Under the pieces are notes generated by a model. That model had not been told where the DNA came from. It ran no database searches and saw nothing but the letters and a program-made list of their open reading frames with translations. Below are positions 1 through 11,300 of a stretch of 64,000 nt of DNA, piece after piece (the stretch's first letter is position 1; the number at the start of each line of letters is the position of its first letter). The stretch spans positions 1,596,902 through 1,660,901 of the forward strand of contig SCFE01000098.1 in NCBI GenBank assembly GCA_004352715.1, given 5' to 3'. This DNA is from Hofstenia miamia (Eukaryota; Xenacoelomorpha; Acoela). Position numbers and translations under genes: made by a program.

Positions 1-1428
1 TTGCACCTCCTTGATGAACAGGTTTTTACAGAATTAGCCACTTTTGTGAATAGTAGAGCAGCATTACGCCACTATTCAGACGTCACCCGTACTGGCAAAA
101 GAAAACATACTGCGCCGTGGAAGGATATTGATTCTTCTGAAATGAAGCAATTTTTTGGGCTGATACTCCTTACAGGCATTGTGAAAAAACCCAGACTCAG
201 TGATTATTACAGCACTAATACATTTATCGAAACGCCTTTTTTTCGAAGGACAGACATTATGTCTAGAGACAAATTCAAAATGCTTTTATCAAATTTTCGA
301 TTTGCTCCTTATACGAATGATAATCTACCACGAAATATGCAAAAGATTCTTCCTATCATTGATTTACTACGTGCTAAATCACAGTCTCTGTACAAGATTG
401 ATGGCAAAGCATCAATTGACGAATTTCTTATGCTTTATAAGGGCCGCCTTCACATGAAGCAATACATCCCTAAAAAACGTTCGCGGTTTGGCATAAAGGG
501 ATTTTCACTAAACGAATGTTCGACTGGATATACATATGACTTGGAAATCTACAGTGGACGAGATGGATCAGCCGATTGGTGTAGCACTGTTGACCATGTT
601 GAAGAACTGTCTGTATCTGAAAAAATAGTAGTTCACCTATTGAATAGATCTCTGTTGCTTGACAAATATTTCACAGTCATTGTTGACAATTGGTTCAATA
701 GCTACCGTTTGATAGCTTATCTTTTGGATAGACGCACAATGTGCCTGGGAACTGTGAAATGCAACCGTGGTGTGCCAAAGAAACTTGAAGATCTGAAAGT
801 GACCGCAATCAATTCATCATTTGCTAGAAAAGGTAATGTGTTGGTTGTGAAATTTGTCGATAAACGGATTGTTTATTTGATGAGTTCTGCGCATCTAGCA
901 CAGACCACAGAGAAAGTTCGAACAAATAAGGAAGGTCAAAGAATAACTTTCAATAAACCTACGGTTATCCATGACTATAATGTCATGATGAACGGAACGG
1001 ACAGAATCGACCAAGTATTAGCCTCTATCCAAGCACAGCGAAAATCGTATGTGTGGCCGACAAAGCTAGGAATCCATTTATTACAACGAATTGGCGTCGG
1101 AAATGGTTTTGTACTGGCCAAAAAATATTTTCCAGACAAAATGAGACACAAAAATTTGTATGACTATGAGATTCTACTAATTGAACGACTCTTCTCTTTG
1201 GCACATGGTGGAAGAATGCCCCGCCAGTTATTACGCCAGCAGCATTACTTGGAAAAGATACCCTCAACTGGACAACGACCACGACCTAGCCTTCGTTGCG
1301 TATGGTGCCGCAGAAATGCCGCGGAAGGAGAACGACCACGTGATACAAGATATAGATGTCCTGTGTGTCCTGACAAACCTGCTTTGCACCTGGGAAACTG
1401 TTTTCAGGAGTATCATGCAACTCTCTAA
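1..1428 (+). CDS. piggyBac-family (PGBD4-like) transposase, 5' end outside window
   Basis: A DDE transposase that would cut and paste its own element at TTAA sites. The 475 readable residues run from the window edge to a TAA stop without interruption. The true start lies upstream, because the frame opens at base 1 on TTG. The family's catalytic aspartates all appear present: D140 in SIDEFLMLYKGR, D229 in VIVDNWFNSY, and D334/D337 in NGTDRIDQ. Residues about 431-475 form a cysteine-rich zinc-binding tail (CVWC, CPVC, then C and YH), which binds the element ends in this family. The right end of the element follows at 1590-1608. Intact motifs and an open frame suggest a young copy. Whether it is complete cannot be judged from this window. 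Confidence 0.9.
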   Translation: MHLLDEQVFTELATFVNSRAALRHYSDVTRTGKRKHTAPWKDIDSSEMKQFFGLILLTGIVKKPRLSDYYSTNTFIETPFFRRTDIMSRDKFKMLLSNFRFAPYTNDNLPRNMQKILPIIDLLRAKSQSLYKIDGKASIDEFLMLYKGRLHMKQYIPKKRSRFGIKGFSLNECSTGYTYDLEIYSGRDGSADWCSTVDHVEELSVSEKIVVHLLNRSLLLDKYFTVIVDNWFNSYRLIAYLLDRRTMCLGTVKCNRGVPKKLEDLKVTAINSSFARKGNVLVVKFVDKRIVYLMSSAHLAQTTEKVRTNKEGQRITFNKPTVIHDYNVMMNGTDRIDQVLASIQAQRKSYVWPTKLGIHLLQRIGVGNGFVLAKKYFPDKMRHKNLYDYEILLIERLFSLAHGGRMPRQLLRQQHYLEKIPSTGQRPRPSLRCVWCRRNAAEGERPRDTRYRCPVCPDKPALHLGNCFQEYHATL

Positions 1429-1589
1429 ATGACTATTCATGCTACTCTTTACCATAATGACTGTTTGTAAGATTTTATTATATTTAGTACCATAAAAGTT
1501 GTTCTCATACATTATATGATGTAAAAATAATTATATGTGTTGGAAAAAAATCCCTTATTTTTGCCGTTTTCCTAAGACAGATTTTTTTA

Positions 1590-1612
1590 CATAGCCGACC
1601 GCAAAGGGTTAA
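1590..1612 (+). repeat. Right terminal inverted repeat of the piggyBac element plus TTAA target site
   Basis: The sequence catagccgaccgcaaaggg (1590-1608) is followed directly by TTAA (1609-1612). Read inward from the end it starts CCCTTTGCGG. PiggyBac elements end in CCC...GGG next to TTAA, so this is the expected right boundary about 180 bp after the transposase stop. The left end is outside the window. Confidence 0.75.
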
Positions 1613-1744
1613 AGTTTAAGTTGATAACAGTTCCTTAAGATTGATTTCAAGAAAAAATCACAATATCATGCGGTTTTCAATATTTCAAGATTGGAAAAGA
1701 TCAAAAATATGGAAAGCTGCAAAAAGTGTCATAGATGTTAATTA

Positions 1745-1990
1745 AAAAAATAATAGTCCTTCAACGAGCTTGACTGTTGACGAACAGTTGCTTGAATTTC
1801 ACCGACGTTTGAGATTTCATGTTTATATTGAAAGCAAACACGGCCGATATGGGATAAAATATTATGTGGCTGAATGAACCTTCTATTTGGGTTTGCTTTG
1901 AATGGCATGTCGTACATTGGTGAAAAGAAGTCCATGAGCCGAGCAGAAATTGTTTTAGCGAGAAAGAAAGAGAGACGGAATGGGGGAAGT
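1745..1990 (+). pseudogene. Second piggyBac transposase fragment, decayed
   Basis: Plus-strand translation from about 1760 gives SLTVDEQLLEFHRRLRFHVY and continues to HGRYGIKYYVAE before a stop. This matches the first catalytic block of PGBD-type piggyBac transposases (typically LTVDEQL..FRGRC.F..Y...KP..YGIK). Only this part of the protein is present, and stops follow. It is a different family from the complete transposase at 1-1428, which has SIDEFLMLYKGR at the same place. It lies just outside that element's right end. Confidence 0.6.
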
Positions 1991-3050
1991 AGGTTTTAAA
2001 TGAGTCAAAGTTTTGTGTGGGGCCAGCCGCAAAACACTACTTCGTACACACATATTGAAAGTTCTCATGTTCTAAACGAAGTTTCTATTAATTACAATTT
2101 ATTGTTTGAGGTCCCACTTTGTATATTTAAAGAGGATGTTGCTGTTTCTTATATTGCAATAATGCTCATTTCTACGTTCATGATTCAATAAACGCACTTT
2201 TTTTTCTTTAAAATATTAAGAGATTATAGGCTGTAAGCCTGGTTTTTAAACATCCCGCGGCAGTAAGTGCGTGTATCAAGATCAAAGCCGCCAAATCTTG
2301 GGTTTAAAACAACTTGACACACCAAGTGACACACTTTGTAGACCGCATTAGTGGTGTACAAACTTGACTCCCGCGACCTCGCGTGTTGCTTTAAACACAA
2401 AATGAGTGTGCTACATTGTAAACAAATTTTGTAAAAAATTAAAAATGCTTGAATGGGGTCTTAGTTTATGTGTTTGATTAAAAATTTTTACAGTGATATT
2501 TTCAGACCAGTCTAAAAATATTTAATGCAAAAAATACATTTACCAAACTACATGAATTCGACATTTATACATGTTTCCAATATCGGTCATTAAAAGAATT
2601 TCAAAATATAATCTAGGGCATAATTCATAATTCTGTTATTATTTGTTTTAAATAGAACGCCGCTATTTAACACCATTCTAAAACAATATCAAAAAATTTT
2701 CTCTTCGATTTCTTGAACATTCTTTTGTGCATTCATTATCTGCATGATGCTGTAAACTACTATATATTACGCCTGCTATCATTGTGTAAACAGCGTGTAA
2801 AGCAAGTTTGTATTGATAAACCTATCTATGGAGCATATTTAACACGCGGCGATCCTTATGTAGTATTACTAAAAGTTTGTATTTCATTGTAATTGCAAAG
2901 GCCAAAACCACGGTAGTTCATTAATCGTAGCAAGAAAGATGTGGCCACATGACGAACTAGGAATATTAATTTATCTGCTATATGGATTATAAAAATATTA
3001 TATTAGCATTTTAAATATATATTTTAATCATAGCATTAACAAGAAATAGG
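1991..3050. other. AT-rich stretch without recognised genes
   Basis: No exon with convincing coding sense was found on either strand. The only structure noticed is a short inverted match, gtttaaaacaac at 2302-2313 against gttgctttaaac at 2385-2396, around an unusually GC-rich 80 bp. That could be a small element end. Confidence 0.4.
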
Positions 3051-3166
3051 AAAATGTACAATGTCATTATCAAATTATACAATATATTCTATACTCACGA
3101 AGTCAATAAAATGATCAGCAATGGTATCGACAAAGCGGCAAAAATACTGACAAGTGCATCAACTTA

Positions 3167-3205
3167 CACACACACACACATATATATATATATACATACA
3201 TATAC

Positions 3206-3246
<41 letters not shown>
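3167..3246. repeat. Compound (CA)n/(TA)n/(CATA)n microsatellite
   Basis: Direct reading shows CA dinucleotides, then TA, then TACA tetramers, then a longer TA run. It creates an apparent open frame of Ile-Tyr repeats that should not be taken as a gene. Confidence 0.9.
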
Positions 3247-3249
<3 letters not shown>

Positions 3250-3709
3250 TGAACTTGCGATATGCTTACAATGTCTTTCCGATAAAGCATTTAATAGTTT
3301 TTTTACTACGTAGTGAATTTATTCAAGAAAGCAAATCATTCCTTTAAATAAAATAAAAAAATAATATTCATTATTGTTATTTCGATGAACTATTCGATAT
3401 TGAATTCTTGTAATTTTCTTATCAGGAATAAAACCTTTAAGTTAAACTTTTAAGAAATGTGTTTGGGACTGACATTGGTTTAGATTTTTTGCCAAAATAC
3501 AGTGGAAATTTTGGATTTTTTGGCAAAACATTGCAAATATTTTGGCCAATTTATGACCGAATTTTTTTAATAGATTGGCAAAATGAGAGAAAGATAATGA
3601 AAGTACTCATGCTTTGTTACAGGGACCTCCAGGTAATATGATCAAACATGACAAAATATATTGTCCCACTGGACTCTAATGTCGAAGCTAATGATATTAT
3701 AAATAACAA

Positions 3710-3997
3710 AAATTATTTCTAATTGGCACTGTAAAAAACAATTTTCTATATCGGCTCCCACCCTCCACCAAAGTCAAAGTGCTTGATGCGTTTCAGTATT
3801 GCATAAACAGAATTGTCGAACTTGAAAAATTCAGTGAAATGAGAAGTGATACACAGATCAAAAGTGTCCTCAACGATGGTGCGGTCAATCGTGCTTGGCA
3901 AATAGGGCCTATTGGAATGCACGAATGTTTATATTCTTCGGAAAGCAGAAAAAGATCGTTCAATTCACAACAAGTCGTAGGGGAAATGCATTATTAG
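3710..3997 (+). CDS. Orphan reading frame, possible terminal exon
   Basis: An open frame of about 95 codons ends at TAG 3995-3997. It contains LPPSTKVKVLDAFQYCINRI and, further on, an Arg/Ser-rich tail. Its amino-acid composition is balanced, unlike the Lys/Asn/Ile-rich noise frames around it, and an AATAAA lies about 170 bp downstream. I do not recognise the protein. It could be the last exon of a plus-strand gene; a short exon-like stretch ending CTCCAG|GTAATA near 3632 lies upstream. It could also be a transposon remnant. No clear splice acceptor was found. Confidence 0.3.
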   Translation, partial: KLFLIGTVKNNFLYRLPPSTKVKVLDAFQYCINRIVELEKFSEMRSDTQIKSVLNDGAVNRAWQIGPIGMHECLYSSESRKRSFNSQQVVGEMHY

Positions 3998-5366
3998 ACA
4001 CTTTATGATTGATATTGATAATGAATTTCCTAAATAACTTTGGATAAACTTATTTAGACACATATTATTACATATGTTATTTTGAATCACATTTTGACTA
4101 TCAACACATACATGTATATGATGTTATAATTCACAAGTGCTAACCGTAAATTAAATTAGTGAATTGTGAAAATAAATTATTTAGGGAATAATGGTGCAAT
4201 GGCCCCCCTTTTCTTTTGCAACAAACCTATTTAAATAAGCAGAAACGTAATTAAACACGACTGCGAAGTCAGGTTTATGTTCATACACTTGCTACAAAGA
4301 CATTCTTTGTCTAATGTATGCAAACAACCATTTATCACCATTAATAAATTACAATTTGCAAGTCTTGATAATAGCGAATCGTGTATTGAAAAATCAAATT
4401 ATTGAGGAAATACGATTTCAATAATAAAATTAACTACAAGAAAGCTAGAAATGTAAATACGAACGAATGTACTGCAAAAATAAACTGTTTATGATTTAAC
4501 AGATTCGCGGGAATCAAATGAAGCATCTGTTTGCAATGCATTAATGATTGATCATGCGACGAGAATGATAAAGTGCTTGTAATAAAAATCGTGGTGGTCG
4601 CACTCATTGTATTTCGGATAGTTTTATATCTCAGTCAGAAATACGTTAAAGTTTTATGGATCTTGCATATATGTTATAATATTTTTTATGATGACTAAGG
4701 CAAGGCAAGCTGAATAAAACCAATGAGATTTCAATAGTTAGCTAGGCTCTACAACATCAGAAAAAGCCGCTTATTCAACCCTATAGGTTTTTTTCAGTAA
4801 ATAATTCCAATATTAGGAAACATGAATATTACTGTAAATCCCTCAACCAATGACATGTTTCTATTAAAAATGTAAAATAGAAACCGTACAGGGATCACTA
4901 TAAGTAAATATATATGCTCTCTCGTTTGTAAATGTGTGTCTGTGTTTTGTATTTATGTATTTCCTAGGACATTTAAAAGCAAAAGATTGTGTTAAAGTCG
5001 TCCAACCAGAAGTATGAAGGCAATTTCAATCCAAGGATTAGATTTATGCTCTTAATAAAATATAGTTCAAGAAATAAATTCCCTGAAAATGACAGGTTTC
5101 CATATTATAATGAAGAATCTAAACCGAGCTTAAGTAAAAAGTATAGTCTATAAAAACTTTTGTGTGTCTCACCTCTGAAAGAATTTCTAAATAAATCATT
5201 TCAATAAAACTAGAATTACGCAAACTCATTTGGAGAGAAAGTGGTATTCTAAAGTTTCTATTAAAAACCTCAAAGCTACTTCAATTTCCTCGTACAAGAA
5301 TTCAGAGTAATAAATACAAAAAAATGATTGACTAAGTAGTGTCTCTTTCGAAACGCGTTTACAAAC

Positions 5367-7302
5367 CTGGTGTTGTGCGCCACTTAGTAGCAGGATATCG
5401 ATTCGTAAAGTCGTCCATAACTTTTGTCAACAACGTAAAGGCCACTCTTTGCGGATATTCAATATCTGTAATAAGAATACCACCTAAGTCGTCACCACGC
5501 ACATATGAATGGCAGAAATATTTGTCTTGTTCTTTAATACGTATTCTTTGCTCAGATAATGTTCGTGAAATTATTACCTAAAATTGAAACCTAAATAACG
5601 GTTTGTATATTTAGTTGCAAATAAGAAAGCATGTTGTTATTAGTTAAGACAGAAATCAACTTAAAGAATGAAACAATTTAATAACCGAGCTGAAATCTTT
5701 TTTCAAGTAAATAGGGATGACCTAACTGATAAATTAAGAACCCTGCCGATTGTTATAAAAGTTAAATTCAATGAAACTCCTTGCGACTAGATTCTACACT
5801 TTAACTATGTTAGAATAAAATACACATATTTTCAAATATAAACACTGATTAAATGAAAACACCTTTCTTATTTACAGTACATACACTTTACTACAATATC
5901 TACTGAACTGATATTTAGAAAACAACCATAAATGCCTACTGCAAAAAAGCGCGATAATTTTACCCAAGAAACGTATAGTTCCTTTGTACTATTGGGTTGC
6001 AATAATTATTCAAATCTCATACCGAAGAAAACAGAATTTGGTTACCGACTTGTAATACCTGGAAATAAGATTTGCCAATAAGAAAAATGGAAAAACTGAA
6101 AATACATTGACAAATGTTTTAAAGATCTATTGTTTCATTAATGACAGAATTTTCATTAAGTGCATATCTATTAGCCAAAGTAATGCTTTCAAGAAAATTA
6201 AAAATTTGTGGTAAAAGACTGCATCAAATATTTGGAAGACATGTCCACGAAAATTTAATATTGTAAAAAATCAACAATATTTTGATCAAAACAAAATATT
6301 CACATCAAATTTCCAATCATATACATTTAACGCACTGAAATTTGTCACATTAATAATTTAGTTCTAGAAGTCTTCAAAAAATAATTATAAATCTATTTAA
6401 TTTGTAATAGATCACAAAATACATATTTATTGTAAATAATATGCTTAACATTTTTTTCCAAACAGGCAAAAATCTGTAGAAAAATGTATAACGGCATCTG
6501 CAAAGCTTGCTATTTGTTTTTACGTACATTGTATAGGGCTAAAAAAGAGGCACAAAACATTCGTAACATACATGAAATAGAAATTATAAAATATTTTTGA
6601 ATTATATACAAAACACACCGTCAAATTGCATACCTTGTGAATTATTGAATTTTCATTTTTAAAACACATGATATGGGGAAAAGTATAAGTCCTTGTGTTT
6701 GAAAATAGTAGTCACGGTATATAAAAATATATTTTTGGAAATAATGAAATAATTCAACCTGCGAAAACGAATGAAACTTGAAGAACAGGTAATTGAAACT
6801 ATAATTAATTTTACTGAAAATAGATATTAATTTGAAATCATTGATATTTATAAGATGAGTGCAATTTAACATTGAAATACACTTTTAATATATTTTATTA
6901 AATTTAAAAGTAAATTAATAAACACGTGTCTAATTGCATAAAACTAAGTAAATACACCTTAAAGTCAATTCTAATAAAAACAATGAACAAATGTTTTAAA
7001 ACGTTTCATTTACATTTACACTGACAGTCACTCATTTAATTATATCCTAAATTAAACGTTACCACACAATTTGTTTAACCACGTATTGAAAAAAATTCTA
7101 ATTAATATGATAGTAAAAATAGTGCACTTGACACCACAGGTTTCGTGAAGAAAGAAATTCCTCAAACCTGAGAAGTAAATCGCAAAAATTCTTTGACTGT
7201 TCCACGTTGCAGAAGGTTAAAACTGTAGAGATCCGAAGCAGAACAAAGCAAAAAAGTAGAATTGTTTTGCTTCCTTTCAATGGATATGTGATAAATTTTC
7301 AT
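5367..7302 (-). CDS. YKT6: YKT6, longin-domain v-SNARE, two 5' exons
   Basis: YKT6 is a prenylated R-SNARE that works in ER-Golgi, endosomal and autophagosome fusion. Exon 1 (7302-7168) begins with ATG and reads MKIYHISIERKQN, then SASDLYSFNLLQRGTVKEFL, and ends CAG|GTTTGA in phase 0. Exon 2 (5577-5367) starts after ttttag and reads VIISRTLSEQR, IRIKEQDKYFCHSYV, then EYPQRVAFTLLTKVMDDF, ending CCAG|GTTTG in phase 1. Together they cover the N-terminal longin domain, about 115 residues, and follow the known family block by block (FSFFQRS, KEQDYLCHVYVR, EYPSRVAFTLL). The C-terminal SNARE helix and the CAAX-type tail were not found between 5367 and the left edge. They may lie outside the window or in very divergent exons. 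A 5'UTR acceptor (attttag) lies directly before the start. Confidence 0.85.
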
Positions 7303-7309
7303 TTCTCTA

Positions 7310-8340
7310 AAATATTTTCGAGCATATTTTTAAAAATATAATAGCAGAAAACATAGTTAGTATACATTTATTATTCCATCAATAAACTATTTTAACCTTT
7401 TTGACAACTAACAAACAAGTATATTAGCGATAACAAACAAGCAATTAACCTGAGTTGCCATATAAGAGGAAAGTTACATGAACATGCACGCAGCAAATGC
7501 ACTACATTTAACAATGATGTCTGCCTTAAATATTAATTTATGAAAACATGCAAAATTTTACATCGGAGTTTAGCAGAAAAACTGATAAATATTAATATAT
7601 AATTCTAAATAAATATTATTTTTGATTAAACAATTTAACATCTCGCATCTACAAACTGCATAAAGTACAATTTGGAGATCGGTTAATAATCTACATGCAA
7701 ACGAACAGGACGGAAACAAATAAGAATGCATAGAATCAAATTTCTTACAAAACTAGAGTTACCAAAGAACTTGACGGTTAATTTAAGCATTTAATAGATC
7801 ATAAAAAATGCAATAATTATCAAATGAACTATGCCACCATTCGTTGAAAAGGATAAACCGATTTTGAAAATGAAAGCTTTCATCAGAACAAATTTCTAAA
7901 TACATTTACAGAAACAACCAATTTTGATCATTTCAAAATGCGAATCCAATAACATAGCAAGACGAAAATCCATTATGCTCACAACAAAATACATACATAG
8001 ACAGTCAAACCATTCTACAGATTTTAAAAACTAGTTCTCACTGGAAGTAGTTCAATACAAATTCGAACAACGGAAAGCTCTTTGTTGCAATTTTCCATGG
8101 GATTTTACCTGAACGCTAACTAGGAAAATCGATTGCTGAATACTAAGATAAAAGTTACTATGGAAATAAATGCTATAATGACAAAGTAAATTCATTACAT
8201 AATTTGGGCATTGTTCTTAATTCATTATGTCCAAGCGCGTAAATGCAATAAAGGATATTGGGAAAGATGTCTACAAGATAAGGAGGTGGTAGTAGCAATT
8301 ATTTGAAAACTATCTTTATAATACACATTTTTGTGAATAT
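7310..8340. other. AT-rich stretch upstream of YKT6, no gene recognised
   Basis: This stretch should hold the YKT6 5' flank. No other coding sequence, inverted-repeat element or RNA gene could be supported by eye. Confidence 0.4.
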
Positions 8341-8348
8341 TCAGAAAT

Positions 8349-8672
8349 ATAATAATAATAATAATAATCAATGACTTTATTTAGCCGCTGAAGGCATACA
8401 CAACAAGAAAATAAAAACAAGTCAAGTTTTACGGCAGCGAGGACAGTCACAGGAGATGAAATAGGAGCAAATGGAAGAGTAGGCGAAGTCGGAGAAGGGC
8501 TCAGCAAAGAGGAAAGCCATCAAAGATTTCTTGAAGCTCGGTGGTGGGGAAAAGAAATCAATCGCTGTTGGAGGGTTGCGAGTCAAGATGTAATTAGCAG
8601 CAGTACAAGCACGATTGAAAAACGAGTGAAGGGTGCGATGTTTCTTTGTACGACGAATGGAGAAGGTGACAA
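8349..8672 (-). mobile_element. 3' end of a LINE, truncated at a single-N joint
   Basis: Read on the minus strand, a decayed coding tail is followed by a 3' end of the form ggctaaataaagtcattgat and then (TTA)n at 8349-8368. A LINE 3' terminus of this kind ends in a short trinucleotide tail. The 5' side is cut by the single N at 8673, so how it truly continues is unknown. The family is not identified. Confidence 0.5.
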
Positions 8673-9633
8673 NTATATATATATATATATATATTTCTAA
8701 TTTACAAAAAATAAACTATATCATCTTACATATATTCAGGATTGACTTCAATTCGTTCACAAGAATTTAAAGAAATGAGCCTTAAAAGCAACAACTTCCT
8801 ATTGTTAGTAAATGCATAAACATCTGCAAAATAGCGAGCACACTGGCGAAAGTGAGAACGGAAGAACCCGGGAGAAAGATGGGAGAGAGATTTGAGCCGA
8901 ATTACAACGATCAGCAAAAATTGTTTGATGTACTCTAATCTCATTAAAGCTAATTTGACTCTGAGGAAAACTACACACCGATTTATGTGATAAGTGTGAT
9001 ATTCACGTATAATGCACCTTGATCAACACAAAATTCTAAGGACAATATCAAGATAACACTTCAAAAAAATCTTGACGAGCTGTAAGAAAAGTTAGAAGAA
9101 CGGTTTTCTGACGATAATTAAGACATTATGGATGTATTAGTTATTTGTTTCATCTTCAGCTACACATGTTTTGGCATATTGTAGGTTTGAAGAAATTCAT
9201 AAATACATTCAAGCTCAAAATCCCCAATCCCAACTAAGAACTAGATGTTTTCCGCGATGATACCAAACACCAGCAAAACAAAAATTAATATTATACAGAT
9301 GTCTGATGCTGATATTGCATATTGGTTATTATTTCGATGACGCCAGGCTGTGTTATACAAATGTTTTCATGTGTTAACCGTGTTAAAACGTTTTTTTCCT
9401 TAATAATGATTATAGTAGAGAGATTAATTCATTCTAGCATCGACTTCCAAAAGGCGTTAAATAATTTAAAGAAATATAAGAAACGACGATTCAGTTTATA
9501 ATGAAAATATTCAGAGGAGGATTCATGCTCATTAGAACCTCAACAGCAGCATAATGAGATATTGACGAAAGCTTTTGTCAACTCAAGAGCAGGGATGCAT
9601 GTTTGAATTTTGAGATAACATTTATCATTTTGA

Positions 9634-11300
9634 TTGCAGCCCTCTCAGTTGAATAGCTTTTCAGGAAGACAAACTGATTTGATAAACATAACTTATAATC
9701 CAAATAAAAATTATCTAGTCGAATATTTAAATTATAAAATATACAAAATATCTGAAATATGTAATGATTATAACTCTCTAAATATATTCGGTGACTTTAA
9801 TATTAATTACTTTAACTCTTATGAACGAAATTCTATAAATGAATTGTCTGCTACTTGTAGTTTTCACTGTGTAAATACGGTTTGTCCAACTCGCATGAAC
9901 AATTTAATTGATTACTTTTTTACAAAATTCTGAAGTTTCTTTCAAATCTTTAATATTTGAATCATTTAGTGATCATGCACTGTGTACATATATTAGTAAC
10001 AAAACTACTACGAGCAAGCAATTTAAAATCATAAATGCAAGAGACTATTTATCTTACTCAGATGAAAAATGGAAAAGGCTCTAAAAAACACCCCCATTTA
10101 ACTATATTTACATATTAAATCCTGGACCTCAAATTATTAATTACATTGCAAAAGAAATCTACAAAGCATTAAACACTGTTGCACCAATTAAGAATCGACG
10201 GGTTAAGATTAAAGCAATTAAATTTCCTTTTTCAAACACCGACGATAATCAAGTCCATGAACTAGTATCAATTAAACGAGAATTGTTTGATCTTGCGAAA
10301 TCCGAGCCGACAAAGACTAATTGGACCAATTACGAAAAATCAAAGAAAGTAATTAAGCAATAAAGAACAAAAAATTTAACTAAAGCTCGGCAAAAATTCT
10401 TTAATCAATTAAATTCTACTCGAGAAAAATGGCGATACGTCCATACATTCATTAGAAAATCTAAAGGTCTTTCATCCGAAATAAATGAATTAAACATCAA
10501 TAATACGACCGTAACAGACAAAACTCAAATACTAAATCATTTAAATTCAACATTCAAAGAACTTGGAAAGTTCAATTTCCCACCTTATATGCCGACGACA
10601 CATGCCTAATAAGTACCGCAANCGAAATTCTATAAATGAATTGTCTGCTACTTGTAGTTTTCACTGTGTAAATACGGTTTGTCCAACTCGCATGAACAAT
10701 TTAATTGATTACTTTTTTACAAAATTCTGAAGTTTCTTTCAAATCTTTAATATTTGAATCATTTAGTGATCATGCACTGTGTACATATATTAGTAACAAA
10801 ACTACTACGAGCAAGCAATTTAAAATCATAAATGCAAGANCTCCAAACAGATATAGAAAAATTAAACAATTATTTGAAAAATTTCTGCTGAATAAGATTC
10901 AAAAATGACTGCAGGCATTAGATATCTTTATCGCTTACGCAATGTAATATCAAGCAATTATCATAAACAACTAATACATGCCTTCTGTTTGTCTAATTTT
11001 CAATGCTGTTCTTTTCTTTTAACTAACTTAAATTCGAAACATCGTATGCTTCTATCAAAGATATTTAATTGGTGTATAAAACTCTAAACTTTTCCCAAAA
11101 GCATGACGAAGCATCAGTATATCGTAATAAATATAAAATATTATCTCCGTTCTATCAAATTCATCTGTATATGCTATCTATCTTTCTTATTTAAATTCAA
11201 ATCTCTACAAACATCTCTCCTTTTCCTTAATGACTATATTAAATTAAATGAGCGATCGCAAAAATTTTTGTTTAGATAAAAATTATAATGGCTTTTATCA
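9634..11300 (+). mobile_element. APE-type LINE (family A), scrambled copy 1
   Basis: This non-LTR retrotransposon is closely matched by the copy at 53727-55079. The first part (about 9640-10030) carries the end of an apurinic-like endonuclease: IFGDFNINYFNSY, then PTRMNNLIDYFFT, then a shifted frame with the SDHALC motif. The linker to the reverse transcriptase follows (10030-10580) with a few stops. After 10580 the order is disturbed. A piece of the YADDTCL motif region is joined to a single N at 10622. A repeat of 9826-10042 follows at 10623-10839, then another N at 10840, then the RT thumb region (TAGIRYLYRLRNVISSNYHK). It runs directly into another LINE near 11300. The copy is dead as assembled. 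Confidence 0.8.

Noticed and set aside
3054-3347. Open frame with Tyr-Ile repeats
   Set aside because: It is created by the TA/CATA microsatellite. Similar Ile-Tyr frames at 36864, 40741, 49812 and 50360 were dropped for the same reason.
5339-5581. Plus-strand frame of 80 codons
   Set aside because: It is the reverse shadow of YKT6 exon 2, which shows clear homology and splice sites on the minus strand.
7098-7280. Minus-strand frame of 60 codons starting MKGSKTILLF
   Set aside because: It is out of frame with YKT6 exon 1, which uses the ATG at 7302 and another frame through the same bases.
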